NCBI RefSeq assembly: GCF_001586215.1
Contig: NZ_CP014634.1
Span: forward strand, 1,488,001 to 1,552,000
Direction: 5' to 3'
DNA length: 64,000 nucleotides
Source: Corynebacterium simulans
GTDB taxonomy: Bacteria > Actinomycetota > Actinomycetes > Mycobacteriales > Mycobacteriaceae
Every line of letters begins with the position of its first letter. Position 1 is the stretch's first letter. The position numbers were made by a program, and so were the translations under genes. The notes under the pieces are model-generated. The model saw nothing but the letters and a program-made list of their open reading frames with translations, was not told the origin of the DNA and made no database searches. Shown piece by piece: positions 27,043-36,207 of this stretch.

Positions 27043-27831
27043 ATGCTTTCCGCCGCTGATTTCCCCGTTGATCCACAAGTTATGGAGCAACGGCTAAAGA
27101 CTCTGCAAGCCAGCTACTTTGGCCGATCGAATGCTCACAGTCCGTCTGTTCCAGAAGTCATTTATGTGGCGGGGCAGCCAGCGTCAGGCAAATCAACGGC
27201 TATTGAATCTGTAAAGAATGGTCACGCGGTCCTTGATTCCGATGAGGTTCGGAAGCTGCACCCCGCCCTCGACGAGATCATGGAGCGCGACCCCCTGCGC
27301 ATGGACGTGCTCACCAATGGTCCGGTGCCCTATTGGATGTCCTCGCTGATTGAGTATGGCCGGCAGCACGGGCACTCCCTCATCATTGAGAACACGCTGT
27401 CCAACCCGGAATTCATCGCAGGAGAGATAGCCAAGTTTCGCTCCGCGGGTTTCCGCGTGAGGGTCGTGGGCTTGGCGGTGGCGCAGGAGGTCTCCAGGCT
27501 CGGTGTCGTCCAGCGCTACCTGGAGGCGCAGCGCGTGAGCCGCTACCCGCGCTGGACCAATGAGGTTTCCCATACGTCGGGCTTTAAGGCCATCGTCCCA
27601 GGGCTTCAAGCGATTGCCCCGCTTGTCGACGACCTCGAGATCCGCACCCGCGACGGCCGCACCTTGAGCGGTATCGAGGATATTGAAGCCGAGCGCGCAA
27701 CCTGGTTCGACTCCCCCGCCATTCGTGCTGATTGGCTGGCCCGCTTCGACAGCTGCGACTTGAGTGGCCTTGAAGCGGAGAAGCTCACGCAAAACCTCGT
27801 GGCTGATGCAGAGCGTATCCGCAAACTTTAA
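27043..27831 (+). CDS. zeta-toxin family kinase
   Basis: A 262-residue P-loop protein. Walker A is GQPASGKST (residues 44-52), followed by AVLDSDEVRKLHP, the acceptor-side Asp-Glu-Arg segment typical of zeta toxins, and LIIENTLSNPEFI. Zeta toxins phosphorylate UDP-N-acetylglucosamine or related substrates and block wall synthesis. It is coupled to the small gene upstream, suggesting a type II toxin-antitoxin pair. Confidence 0.8.
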   Translation: MLSAADFPVDPQVMEQRLKTLQASYFGRSNAHSPSVPEVIYVAGQPASGKSTAIESVKNGHAVLDSDEVRKLHPALDEIMERDPLRMDVLTNGPVPYWMSSLIEYGRQHGHSLIIENTLSNPEFIAGEIAKFRSAGFRVRVVGLAVAQEVSRLGVVQRYLEAQRVSRYPRWTNEVSHTSGFKAIVPGLQAIAPLVDDLEIRTRDGRTLSGIEDIEAERATWFDSPAIRADWLARFDSCDLSGLEAEKLTQNLVADAERIRKL

Positions 27832-27986
27832 GGCTGTGCCCGTGGAACTGCGCGCCCGGTAGGCGGTGAGAGCTTCGTGTCAAAGCGGCTGCTGGCGAGC
27901 TAGCGGTCTGCGAGGTCGAGCAGGCTGAGGATGTCGTCTGCGTGGAGTTTCGTTTCAATGTAACCTAAATGCGCTATGAATAGCGT

Positions 27987-29498
27987 ATGACTACACGTGC
28001 TACTATTTACCTCCGTATCTCGTTAGATGCTGCCATGGACGGCCTCGCCATCGACCGGCAGCGTCAGGACTGCGAAGCCCTCGCCGAGTAACGCGGCTGG
28101 GACGTCGTGCATACCTACGTCGATCAATCGATCTCTGCATCAAAGAAGGACGTGGACCGTCCCGACTACGACGCGATGGTGGCGTCCTTTGAGCGCGGCG
28201 AGATCGACGCGATCATTTGCTGGGACCTCGACCGCCTCACACGACAGCCCGCGCAGCTCGAAGAGTGGATCGACAGGGCGGAAGAGCAGGGGCTGAAACT
28301 CGTCACCGCGAACGGTGATGCTGACCTTGCCACCGACGGCGGCAGAATGTACGCGCGTATCAAAGCAGCCGTGGCGCGCGGCGAGATCGAACGCAAAAGC
28401 ATGCGCCAATCCCGTGCGCAACAGCAGCGCGCCGAGCAGGGCCGCTGGTACTCCGGCGGTGTGCGCCCGATCGGCTACACCTCCACCGGCGAGATCATCC
28501 CATCCGAAGCCGCCGCCGTGCTCGGTATGTTCCGCGCTGTCGAGAGGGGCAACTCCATGCGCGATATCGCACGCGCCTTATCTGGGGTCGATCAACCGGG
28601 CTTGCCGGACATTCCGACCACGCCGCGCCATATGCACACCGTGGTCACAGAGCGCAACGCACGCCGTCGCGCTGCTGGCCAGGAAGAAAAGTCGGTTCCC
28701 GACGCGCAGCCCTGGGCCTACACGTCGTTGCACTCGATCCTGCGCAACCCCGTGTATGCCGGCTACTCCACGTATAAGAAGGCCAAGCGCAAAGGCGTGA
28801 AGAACAAATACCGCCGTGTCACGCATATCGTCCGCGACCCCGATACCGGCGAGCCGGTGAAAGGGCAGTGGGAGCCGATCGTCACACCCGATCTGTGGTG
28901 GCGTGTGCAAAACGTGCTCGATGATCCCGACCGGCTGACAAACAAGGAGCGCCGGAACACTCGCCGCCATCTTGGCTCGGGCCTGTATGTCTGCGACGAG
29001 TGCGGCAACCCCGTGCACACGCATGCCGACCGCTACCGCTGCGCGGCCTGTGGCTTAGTGCGCACTCATAGCGTCGATGATTTTGTGCTCGCCGTGATCC
29101 GCGCCCGCCTTGGCCGTGACGACCTAGCAGACCTGTTGCCAACTGCGGATGACGACGAGGTCGACGCCATCGACGACGAACTCGCTGAGCTTCGCGCAAA
29201 GCTCGCCCGCGTCCAGGCTGACTACGACGAGGAGCTTATCGAGGCCCGTGACCTCAAGCGCGCGCGAAACCGTTATGAGCCGCAGATCGAGAAACTCGAA
29301 ACGCGCCGTGCCCGCCTTGCTGGCGCATCGGCGCTGCTCGACACAACCGGCTACGCCTCGCCCGTGGACGCCTTCGACAACGCAGAGCTTGCCGTGCAGC
29401 GTCGAGTCATTAACACCCTGTGCCAGGTGCGCCTGCGCCGTGGCGTGCGCGGCACCAAGACCTTCAACCCTGAATCGGTGCAGATCGTGTGGAACTAG
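27987..29498 (+). pseudogene. large serine recombinase with premature stop
   Basis: The frame starts MTTRATIYLRISLD (catalytic Ser12 in YLRIS), reaches an in-frame TAA at 28089-28091 after 34 codons, then continues uninterrupted to 29498. The resolvase domain (DRQRQDCEALAE, DRPDYDAM, DRLTRQP), recombinase domain (IGYTSTGEIIPSEAAAV; LHSILRNPVYAG), zinc ribbon (CDECGNPVH...CAACG) and coiled coil are all intact after the stop. One base change separates it from a full 503-codon phage/ICE-type integrase. A short inverted repeat CGCTAT/ATAGCG lies directly before the ATG. Confidence 0.88.
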
Positions 29499-29802
29499 GT
29501 TGCAGTGTGTGGCACATCAACAATCGCGCGCATGTGCTGCGCCTTAGGGGCGGCCTAAGCAAGCGCACGACACCGTGCGCTTGCGGCGTGCGAAACTAGG
29601 CAGGAGTTTCGCGCAGCTGACGTTGGCGAGGATGACGTCAGAAGAGAGCAAGGACGAAAGGGCGTGTTGCGGGCAACCCCACTCCGTACGGGGTGAATCC
29701 AAGACATAGCGGACCAAGGACAACCACCGCCCTCCCGAGCCTAAGGCCCGTGAAAAGTACCAATAAAATTAGAAAACTGGTTCTATTCCCATTTATATTC
29801 AC

Positions 29803-29821
29803 TTAGGGTAGCCTTCCTTTT
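29803..29821 (+). promoter_or_regulatory. DtxR-box-like site before the bacteriocin gene
   Basis: TTAGGGTAGCCTTCCTTTT matches 13 of 19 positions of the corynebacterial DtxR (iron repressor) palindrome, with an intact left half. It overlaps the region just downstream of a candidate -10, TATATT (29794). The rest of the 29499-29862 gap shows no gene; a small hairpin GAGGC/GCCTC lies at about 29822-29837. Confidence 0.35.
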
Positions 29822-29862
29822 GAGGCAATCCCGCCTCATTTCCTCTCTCAAAGGAGACTGTT

Positions 29863-30289
29863 ATGACCCCCAAAAAAGCGCACTCGGCAGTTTGCAGCGC
29901 TGCTGATTGCCTCTGCTCTGAGCGTTTCCGTATCTAACTCAGCCGTTGCTTCCGCAGAAGAATTCCAAGACCACGGCGCCAAGGGAGGCTTTGCTTCCGG
30001 TGTGATGGCCGAGCTACTCGGCGAGGCAGCACCAGCCTTCACAACCTACTGGGCATCTGTCGGCCGGAAAGTTCGCTACCCTGCAGGTGGCGGTACCTGG
30101 GAGTACGGATTCTGGGACGCTAAGGCGCGTTCTTATTTCACCGTGAATCGGTGCCATACTTCGACTGTGATCGTCAACGACAGAAGGCAACAAAGCATCG
30201 ACACCCGCGGCGGCCAGAAGTCGATCGCCGAGCTTTGGGCAACGAATTTGCCGGGCACTAAGGACAGCTACTACTACAACTTCTGCTAG
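29863..30289 (+). pseudogene. lactococcin 972-family bacteriocin, frameshifted near the start
   Basis: After AAGGAG, ATG ACC CCC begins at 29863. The signal-peptide and mature sequence continue in another frame, from RTRQFAALLIASALSVSVS to the stop at 30289. Removing one base from the C5/A6 run (29867-29877) restores MTPKKRTRQFAALL. The mature part has lactococcin-972 features: VRYPAGGGTWEYGFWDAK, a TSTV segment and a Tyr-rich C-terminus (SYYYNFC). It is followed by the family's usual membrane protein and ABC ATPase. The frameshift may be true inactivation, slippage-based switching or a sequencing error. Confidence 0.75.
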
Positions 30290-30294
30290 AACTC

Positions 30295-32301
30295 ATGCGT
30301 ATTCGACCCCTAGTACTTGGGCTTTTGAGCCTACTTCTTGCTGCAGTCATCGCGACTACTGGGTGGCTGCTGACAGCCCTGGTTGACTCCACCAAGCCCT
30401 TGTCCTTAGGGGTCGAATCAACCTTTAGTCTTGACTACGTCGAGCCTAAGACTTCACTCGCGGAGGAACTTGAGTCAGACTACGCACCGACGGTAATCCG
30501 TAACTCACTGGTTTCATTGGCCGAGCAGAACGGCTACTCCATCTACCGGCTGACTGGCACCGATGACGCAAGCGGGACTTCCCACGAGGTTTTCATCCCG
30601 CTGGAGGAAAATTATCCAGCACCGGAACGCATTCCCCGGCTCAACCGGCCGGATGCCTTGAGCCAAGCGGCCAGTGAGCTTGGGTCGCTGGATTACCACG
30701 GTGACTACGTCTTGGTTCCCAAAGCAACGGGTGGCAATGCGAACCACTTCTACGAATCGGCCAGGAATGACGGGCTCAGGCTAAGCGAAAAGACGCAGTT
30801 CCTTCACCTCATCCAATCGGTCGTATTCCGCCTGCCCGCGTTGGTGGCGATCCTGTTTCTATTTGTCGTTTCCCTTTTTGCCCTGGTATTTGTTCTTCGG
30901 GTTTCCGGTCTTAGATTGGCAGCGCTGCGCACAATAAATGGAGGGCACCGCAGTCAAAAAGGCAATTCGCGGCAATGGACCTTTGTCATCCTCCCGCACC
31001 TAGTTCTCATTGGCCTTGCGAGTACATTCCTCGCCCGCCAAGGGAGCTATTCTTTTGCCCTCCTGTTCCTCAGGTTCTACGCCGCCGGGATAGGCTTGGC
31101 CCTGGCTACCACCGGTTTGGCCGTAGCCGTCACCGCCCCATTGTTGCGCCGCGCAGTAGCGCTGCTGGGGCAGCGTGCCCCCGCAGAGAAGGCGGCGGGA
31201 AAAGCGCTGAAAGTAATTTCGGTCTTTACCTGCGTGACCTTTGTAGCAGCGGGTCTTAGCTCAGCGGCTGCGCTCCGCTCCTACCAGCAGGAATCCGAGG
31301 CCCAGCAGACCTGGAAATCTCTCGCGGAGTTTGGAGCCTTGCATTTTTCAGCCAACTTCGACGGCCCTGCTGGCCGCGTGGAAGGAGGCGAGCTCTTGCC
31401 GCCCAGTGTGCAGCAGAACTTCCGCGACTTCGCGCTCAGCTGGGAACGGGAGCACGGGGCTGTCCTCAGCCATACTTTGCCGAAAGAAGGTACCGGTATG
31501 CCGGACTCCTGCCCCGTGGCACTTGCTAACCGCCAATGGCACGATCTGCAGGATTATCAGTTCCGTCCCGGAGACGACAACCACTCGGTCGACTATTCCG
31601 CAGCCCAAGAGCATTTCGCAGCTTCCGTGGATCTGTGGGCTCAGGAATCCGGCGACCTGCTCCTTAAATCTGCGCAAATTGGTCCGGTCAGTGCCGATCA
31701 TGCGGTCGGATTCATTAGTGGAACAATGTCGGGGGAACTGGTTCCCGGCGATTGTTTTTACGTGCTTGAAACGGACGATCTATCCGGCTTCGACGCAGAC
31801 TTCCTAAGCTCCACAGCTTCGAGTGAAAATTTGCTCTTCGCGGATTTCTCGGAACTGGGTCCAGAACTTACCGCTGCCGGCCTCGAAGGCTACGTGTACC
31901 CGGTACGCGCGGCCGATCGCGGTCTGGCCGAACTAGTAGCCAGCACGGCGCTGTTCTGGCTGAGTATCCTGAGCGTCCTCGGAGCTTTGCTCGCCACGCT
32001 TGCGGCCTTGATAGTCCAGGCGCGCATCCAGCTCCGAGTTCACCGTCGCCTCCTGGTACTCCTCCACAGCGCTGGGCAATCACCGGACAAAACGATGTGG
32101 CGACTATTCAAAAGCCAACTGGTCAGCCTGACAGTTGTCGTCATATTGTCCGTCCTGGCTCCGCTACTGCTTCCCAACCCGTTCCTCTACACCTTCACCG
32201 CGCTAAGCTGCCTTGTCTTAATCGTCTACCTCGGTTTTGTCCGTCTCAGTATTTCTCAGCACATGTCCGCCTCCCCTAGGAGTCACAATGTCATTGGCTA
32301 G
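30295..32301 (+). CDS. bacteriocin-associated integral membrane protein (lactococcin 972 system)
   Basis: A 668-residue protein with one N-terminal helix, a large extracytoplasmic region, a central group of hydrophobic segments near residues 180-290, another extracellular region, and C-terminal helices (about 545-665). This FtsX-like layout matches the seven-helix membrane protein that accompanies lactococcin-972-type bacteriocins and is thought to give immunity or export with the ABC ATPase. It starts 5 nt after the bacteriocin stop and overlaps the ATPase gene by 14 nt. Confidence 0.8.
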   Translation: MRIRPLVLGLLSLLLAAVIATTGWLLTALVDSTKPLSLGVESTFSLDYVEPKTSLAEELESDYAPTVIRNSLVSLAEQNGYSIYRLTGTDDASGTSHEVFIPLEENYPAPERIPRLNRPDALSQAASELGSLDYHGDYVLVPKATGGNANHFYESARNDGLRLSEKTQFLHLIQSVVFRLPALVAILFLFVVSLFALVFVLRVSGLRLAALRTINGGHRSQKGNSRQWTFVILPHLVLIGLASTFLARQGSYSFALLFLRFYAAGIGLALATTGLAVAVTAPLLRRAVALLGQRAPAEKAAGKALKVISVFTCVTFVAAGLSSAAALRSYQQESEAQQTWKSLAEFGALHFSANFDGPAGRVEGGELLPPSVQQNFRDFALSWEREHGAVLSHTLPKEGTGMPDSCPVALANRQWHDLQDYQFRPGDDNHSVDYSAAQEHFAASVDLWAQESGDLLLKSAQIGPVSADHAVGFISGTMSGELVPGDCFYVLETDDLSGFDADFLSSTASSENLLFADFSELGPELTAAGLEGYVYPVRAADRGLAELVASTALFWLSILSVLGALLATLAALIVQARIQLRVHRRLLVLLHSAGQSPDKTMWRLFKSQLVSLTVVVILSVLAPLLLPNPFLYTFTALSCLVLIVYLGFVRLSISQHMSASPRSHNVIG

Positions 32302-33022
32302 CCCCAATCAGTCCCCCACTCTGCCGCCAGAGATTTCCACCTCTCATCTCTGTCTCGCCGCGGAGTCGACTTTTTCTGTGGGGCGCAGCACGCGGATGGT
32401 GAAGAAGTCCCTCGTGGAAAATGCAACGTTTTCCCTACCCGGGCCAGGCTTTGTCGCCATCTGTGGAGCCAGCGGTTCCGGAAAGACTTTGCTGCTCAAC
32501 ACCTTGGCCGGGCTCCTGCCGCCGGCGGACGGCCTCCTCCGGATAGACGGCGAGAATGCCTCCGCGTGGAAGATGAAGCGGAGGCGGAGGTTCTGGCGAG
32601 AACGCGCAGCGATAATCCACCAAGACCACGGAATCATTCCCGAACTAAGCTGCGAAGATAACCTCACCCTCGGGCTATCCAGGAAGCAATACTCCAAAGA
32701 AGAATTGCTGCACTCCCTCGGCGAAGTCGGTCTTGATGTCCCCTTCGACGGGCCGGCAGCTATTCTCAGCGGAGGCGAGCAGCAGCGGCTGGCCATCGCC
32801 CGAGCCCTGCTCCGCGGCGCGGCTTATGTGTTCGCTGACGAGCCGACCGCCTCCCTCGACCCCACAAACCGCGACCAAGTTATCGCGCTCCTGCGGCGAG
32901 CTGCGGACGGGGGCGCACTCGTTCTGGCCGCCACGCACGATGCCGCAGTTATTGCTGCCGCTGACAACACCTTGCGCATCAATGATCGCCAGGTCACAGT
33001 CTCCGGCTCTGCGCGGGATTAA
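32288..33022 (+). CDS. ABC transporter ATP-binding protein (lactococcin 972 system)
   Basis: A 244-residue ATPase. Walker A is GASGSGKT (residues 60-67), the signature is LSGGEQQR (160-167), and Walker B is YVFADEPTASLD (180-191) with a switch His in ATHDAA. It resembles LolD/MacB-type ATPases that partner FtsX-like permeases. The ATG at 32288 (MSLASPN) follows AGGAG; the longer frame from 32237 is rejected. It is the third gene of the bacteriocin operon. Confidence 0.85.
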   Translation: MSLASPNQSPTLPPEISTSHLCLAAESTFSVGRSTRMVKKSLVENATFSLPGPGFVAICGASGSGKTLLLNTLAGLLPPADGLLRIDGENASAWKMKRRRRFWRERAAIIHQDHGIIPELSCEDNLTLGLSRKQYSKEELLHSLGEVGLDVPFDGPAAILSGGEQQRLAIARALLRGAAYVFADEPTASLDPTNRDQVIALLRRAADGGALVLAATHDAAVIAAADNTLRINDRQVTVSGSARD

Positions 33023-33125
33023 ATCGCGATGCCCGCGGCCTTGGCCACCTTCCGGTACCCGGCCGCATGGTCCGCGACGCTGGCGTGGGCGTTGAGTCCG
33101 CTGGGGTTGTCGAGCACGGGCCTGA
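33019..33125 (-). pseudogene. C-terminal fragment of a Mug/uracil-DNA glycosylase-like gene
   Basis: The minus-strand frame ends LDNPSGLNAHASVADHAAGY and then RKVAKAAGIAI with TAA at 33019-33021. NPSGLNAH is the C-terminal motif of mismatch-specific/uracil DNA glycosylases. Only about 34 residues remain; the gene is cut off by the IS end at 33122, and its stop overlaps the stop of the ABC ATPase gene. Confidence 0.6.
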
Positions 33126-33316
33126 CCCCCGGAAAGTAGACACGTCGGGGGTTAGCTATGCTGCTTGGGTCAGCGTAGCTGATGTGAGTGCTTCGAAGTC
33201 ATTGGGGGCTAGAAAGTTGCACCAGGAGTGCTGTCTGCGGGTGTTGTAGCGCATGCACCACCGGAAGACTTCTTGGCGACTGATGTCGAAGTGGTCGAGT
33301 TCAAGTTCAACGTGTA
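33122..33316 (-). mobile_element. remnant (3' end) of an IS3-family element
   Basis: A terminal sequence TGACCCCCGGAAAGTAGACA starts near 33122 and is followed on the minus strand by the C-terminus of an IS3-type OrfB: HVELELDHFDIS, FRWCMRYNTRRQHSWCNFL, APNDFEALTSATLTQ, stop at 33156-33158. About 50 codons remain. A similar terminal sequence occurs at 47113, so the same IS type once inserted at both places. The 33317-33589 gap shows no gene. Confidence 0.7.
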
Positions 33317-33350
33317 ACGCGAGGCGCTAATGACGTTTCGCGTTATTGGG
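33297..33350. repeat. imperfect direct repeat, left copy
   Basis: GAGTTCAAGTTCAACGTGTA followed by a CGCTAATGACGTTTCGCGTTA segment split across 33320-33345 resembles the sequence at 36148-36205, immediately before the higB remnant. The two copies flank the CmtR/ATPase operon. Confidence 0.45.
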
Positions 33351-33589
33351 GGTAGGTTGAAGAGCGCTGTCTCTAACTCCGGTTTTCGTTCGGCCTCGGT
33401 CCATTCCGCTACCTCGTGTGAAGAATCTGCAAGCGTTATCGGGCCGTTGAACTATTAGGTTCACCCACAGTTCCCGTGCCTGCACGCATCGAGAAGGACC
33501 AGGTGGTGAACTCGAATGACTCGCCTGGTCCAACGTGTGTGTGCGCTCGGCGCGTGGTTTAACCCTTATAAGACTTGCCGGTCACAGCC

Positions 33590-35482
33590 TCAGCGTTTCG
33601 CTCGTGCAGCCCGCAGGCCGTTCAAGATCACGATGACTTCGGCGACTTCGTGTACTAACACGACGGCGGCCAGGCCCAGTACACCGCTGATCGCCAGTGG
33701 CATCAACACGATGATGATAGCCAGAGACAGCACGATGTTTTGGTTGATGATCCTGCTGCCTCGGCGGGCGTGCTGCAGCGCCTGCGGGATCAGCCGGAGG
33801 TCGTGGCCAGTGAAGGCGACGTCAGCGGACTCGATCGCGGCGTCAGAGCCGGTCGCTCCCATCGCAATGCCCACCGTTGCGCCCGCCAGTGCCGGCGCGT
33901 CGTTGATGCCGTCGCCGATCATCGCCGTCGGCGTCTTGGAGGAGAAATCGGCGACGATGCTTGCCTTGTCCTCCGGTCGCAGTTCGGCGCGCACGTCGTC
34001 GATTCCGGCGATTTCAGCCAGCGCCCGAGCGGTGCGAGTGTTATCACCGGTGAGCATGCTCACTTCCACGTCGTTGTCGTGCAGGGACTGCACGGCATCG
34101 GGCACCTCGGGCCGCAACTCGTCGCGCACCCCGATCGCCCCGGCGAGAGCGTCATCGACGGTGACTAGGACGCAGGTCTGGCCTTCGGACTCCATACGCT
34201 CAACGTCCGCCTTCAGTGGCCCGGCGTCGATCCATCGGGGGCTGCCGACCAGCACCCGTCGGCCTTCGACGGTGCCGCCGATGCCATGACCGGCTTCCTC
34301 GCTGATATCCAAGGCGGTGGGCGCTTCGGGCTCCGCTGCCACGATCGCCGCGGCGAGGGGGTGCGTCGATTGCTGCTCAACCGCCGCCGCGAAGGAAAGC
34401 ACCTGCGCCCGATCGAATCCGTCTGCCGGGACCACTCCGGTAACCTCGGGCTGGTTGCGGGTAAGAGTTCCGGTCTTGTCTACCGCTAGGTGACGGATGC
34501 CGCCGAGTCGCTCGAACGCCGCGCCGGACTTGATGACTACTCCGAACTGGCTGGCCGCGCCGATCGCGGCCACGACCGTCAGCGGCACGGAGATTGCCAG
34601 CGCGCACGGCGACGCTGCGACCAGGACCACCAGCGCACGGGTGATCCAAGTCTCTGGGTCGCCCAACAGCGAGCCGATCACGCCGACCAGCACTGCCAGG
34701 ATCATCACCCCGGGCACGAGGGGTTGGGCAGTTCGGTCGGCGATCCGGGCGCGGTCGCCCTTCTCCGCCTGCGCCTGCTCGACGAGGTCGACGAGTGTGG
34801 TCAGCGAGTTGTCCGTTCCAGCTGCGGTCGTCTCGACCTCCAGCACACCGGCGGAGTTGATCGCTCCCGCGGGTACCTCGTCGCCGGGCGCAACCTCCTC
34901 CGGAATGGATTCTCCGGTGATCGCTGAGGTGTCAAGGCTGGAGCGTCCGGACCGAATGATGCCGTCCGTGGCGATCCGCTCCCCGGGGCGTACGACCATT
35001 AGCTCGCCAACCTCAAGGTCCTTCGCAGCGACCTCGGCCGTCGTACCGTCGCGCAGGACGGTCGCGGTTTGCGGTACCAGCTTCAACAGTGCCCGCAGTC
35101 CGCCTTGGGCCCGGTCCATCGCCTTGTCTTCAAGCGCCTCGGCGATCGAGTACAGGAACGCCAGCGCCGCGGCCTCTCCGACGAAACCAAGGATCACCGC
35201 GCCGACAGCGCTGATCGTCATAAGCAAGCCAATGCCGAGCTTGCGCTTCGTGACAAGGTTCCGGATCGCTCCAGGTGCGAACGTGTAAGCGCCTAACAGC
35301 AGGCCAAGCCAATACAGTACCGTTGCGGGCGTCTCCAAGTCGGACCAGTCCAGCGCCAGTCCTGTAATGAGGGCTACGCCGGAGAAGATCGGTAGCAGTA
35401 GCTCGGGGTCCTTCCACCATGGCCGATCGAGCTCTTCGATCTCCGTGGCGGGTTCGTGTTCGCATCCACATGCTGAACTCAT
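33590..35482 (-). CDS. P1B-type heavy-metal-transporting ATPase
   Basis: A 630-residue cation pump. The actuator motif TGES is at residues 189-192, the metal-transport motif is SPC (291-293) instead of CPC, and the phosphorylated Asp is D335 in DKTGTLT; the HP motif (STHPLA) and GDGINDAPAL are also present. SPC with no N-terminal metal-binding domain points to the P1B-4-like group (Co/Zn/Cd). An N-terminal CGCEHE could bind metal. Its ATG overlaps the regulator stop (ATGA). With a CmtR-type regulator, Cd/Pb export is the likeliest function. Confidence 0.88.
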   Translation of the reverse strand: MSSACGCEHEPATEIEELDRPWWKDPELLLPIFSGVALITGLALDWSDLETPATVLYWLGLLLGAYTFAPGAIRNLVTKRKLGIGLLMTISAVGAVILGFVGEAAALAFLYSIAEALEDKAMDRAQGGLRALLKLVPQTATVLRDGTTAEVAAKDLEVGELMVVRPGERIATDGIIRSGRSSLDTSAITGESIPEEVAPGDEVPAGAINSAGVLEVETTAAGTDNSLTTLVDLVEQAQAEKGDRARIADRTAQPLVPGVMILAVLVGVIGSLLGDPETWITRALVVLVAASPCALAISVPLTVVAAIGAASQFGVVIKSGAAFERLGGIRHLAVDKTGTLTRNQPEVTGVVPADGFDRAQVLSFAAAVEQQSTHPLAAAIVAAEPEAPTALDISEEAGHGIGGTVEGRRVLVGSPRWIDAGPLKADVERMESEGQTCVLVTVDDALAGAIGVRDELRPEVPDAVQSLHDNDVEVSMLTGDNTRTARALAEIAGIDDVRAELRPEDKASIVADFSSKTPTAMIGDGINDAPALAGATVGIAMGATGSDAAIESADVAFTGHDLRLIPQALQHARRGSRIINQNIVLSLAIIIVLMPLAISGVLGLAAVVLVHEVAEVIVILNGLRAARAKR

Positions 35483-35838
35483 GCGTCCGTTCCTTTCTCG
35501 CCGCAGCCGGGCACCGAGCACTCAGTGTCGATGCAGGGGGCATTCTCGTCGACGGCCAGCGTCGCGTTGACCAGCGCTTCGAGCGCCGCCGCGAGGTGCG
35601 GATCGGCAATTTCGTAGCGGGTCTTACGGCCCTCCGGCTCAGCGACGACGATGCCGCAATCGCGTAGGCAGGACAGGTGGTTCGAGACGTTCGAGCGCGT
35701 CAGATCCAAGCTTTGCGAAATCTCGGCCGGGTAGGCCGGACCGTCGAGTAGGGTCATCAGGATTCGGGAACGCGTCGGATCAGCCATGGCCCGGCCGAGC
35801 CGGTTCATGACGTCGAGGCGTGAAGCAATAGTCAGCAT
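35479..35838 (-). CDS. cmtR: ArsR/SmtB-family metal sensor, CmtR type
   Basis: A 119-residue winged-helix repressor. The DNA-recognition helix region is LTRSNVSNHLSCLRDCGIV. Cys57 and Cys61 in this helix and Cys102 in the tail (NAPCIDT) coincide with the three Cd/Pb ligands of M. tuberculosis CmtR at the same positions. It should dissociate from its operator upon Cd(II)/Pb(II) binding and derepress itself and the ATPase. Two extra tail cysteines (CSVPGC) follow. Confidence 0.88.
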   Translation of the reverse strand: MLTIASRLDVMNRLGRAMADPTRSRILMTLLDGPAYPAEISQSLDLTRSNVSNHLSCLRDCGIVVAEPEGRKTRYEIADPHLAAALEALVNATLAVDENAPCIDTECSVPGCGEKGTDA

Positions 35839-35890
35839 GTACTGAACAATACAACGTGCGCTGAACTATTCAAAATGCACTGAACTGACG
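35839..35890. promoter_or_regulatory. probable CmtR operator/promoter
   Basis: Three ACTGAAC/GCTGAAC copies occur within about 45 bp directly upstream of cmtR, with a TGAACTATTCA dyad at about 35862. The rest of the gap to 36207 shows no recognisable gene. Confidence 0.45.
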
Positions 35891-36147
35891 GTTGCGCGAA
35901 GGTCCAGCGACCTGCAGGAATTAGTCGATGGGATAGAAGATGACTGATCCTTTGTGGTTCGGCTGCCACCCAACGCGGGAGCGACGTGGGCGGCGAGGTT
36001 CTCAGAATCTTCACGTTGACGTCTACGCCATCCCGCAAAACCTTTACGTGTTTCCATGCGCCCATATGTTCTCTGTGTGCTGACGTAATTGCAGTTTTCT
36101 GATTGTTGCAGGCTAACGAGAAAGTAACTTTGCAACAACATACCGTG

Positions 36148-36205
36148 GAGTTCAAATTTAACGTGTAGCGTTATTGATGCTTCGCGTTATGGGGGATAGG
36201 GTGAA
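36148..36205. repeat. imperfect direct repeat, right copy / higBA upstream region
   Basis: GAGTTCAAATTTAACGTGTA followed by TTATTGATGCTTCGCGTTAT parallels 33297-33350. Here it directly precedes the higB remnant and probably contains the higBA promoter and operator. Confidence 0.45.
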
Positions 36206-36207
36206 GC

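Noticed and set aside
35866..36155. Overlapping minus-strand frames of 91 and 107 aa upstream of cmtR
   Set aside because: Neither shows family motifs or a ribosome site; the region behaves like degraded intergenic DNA.
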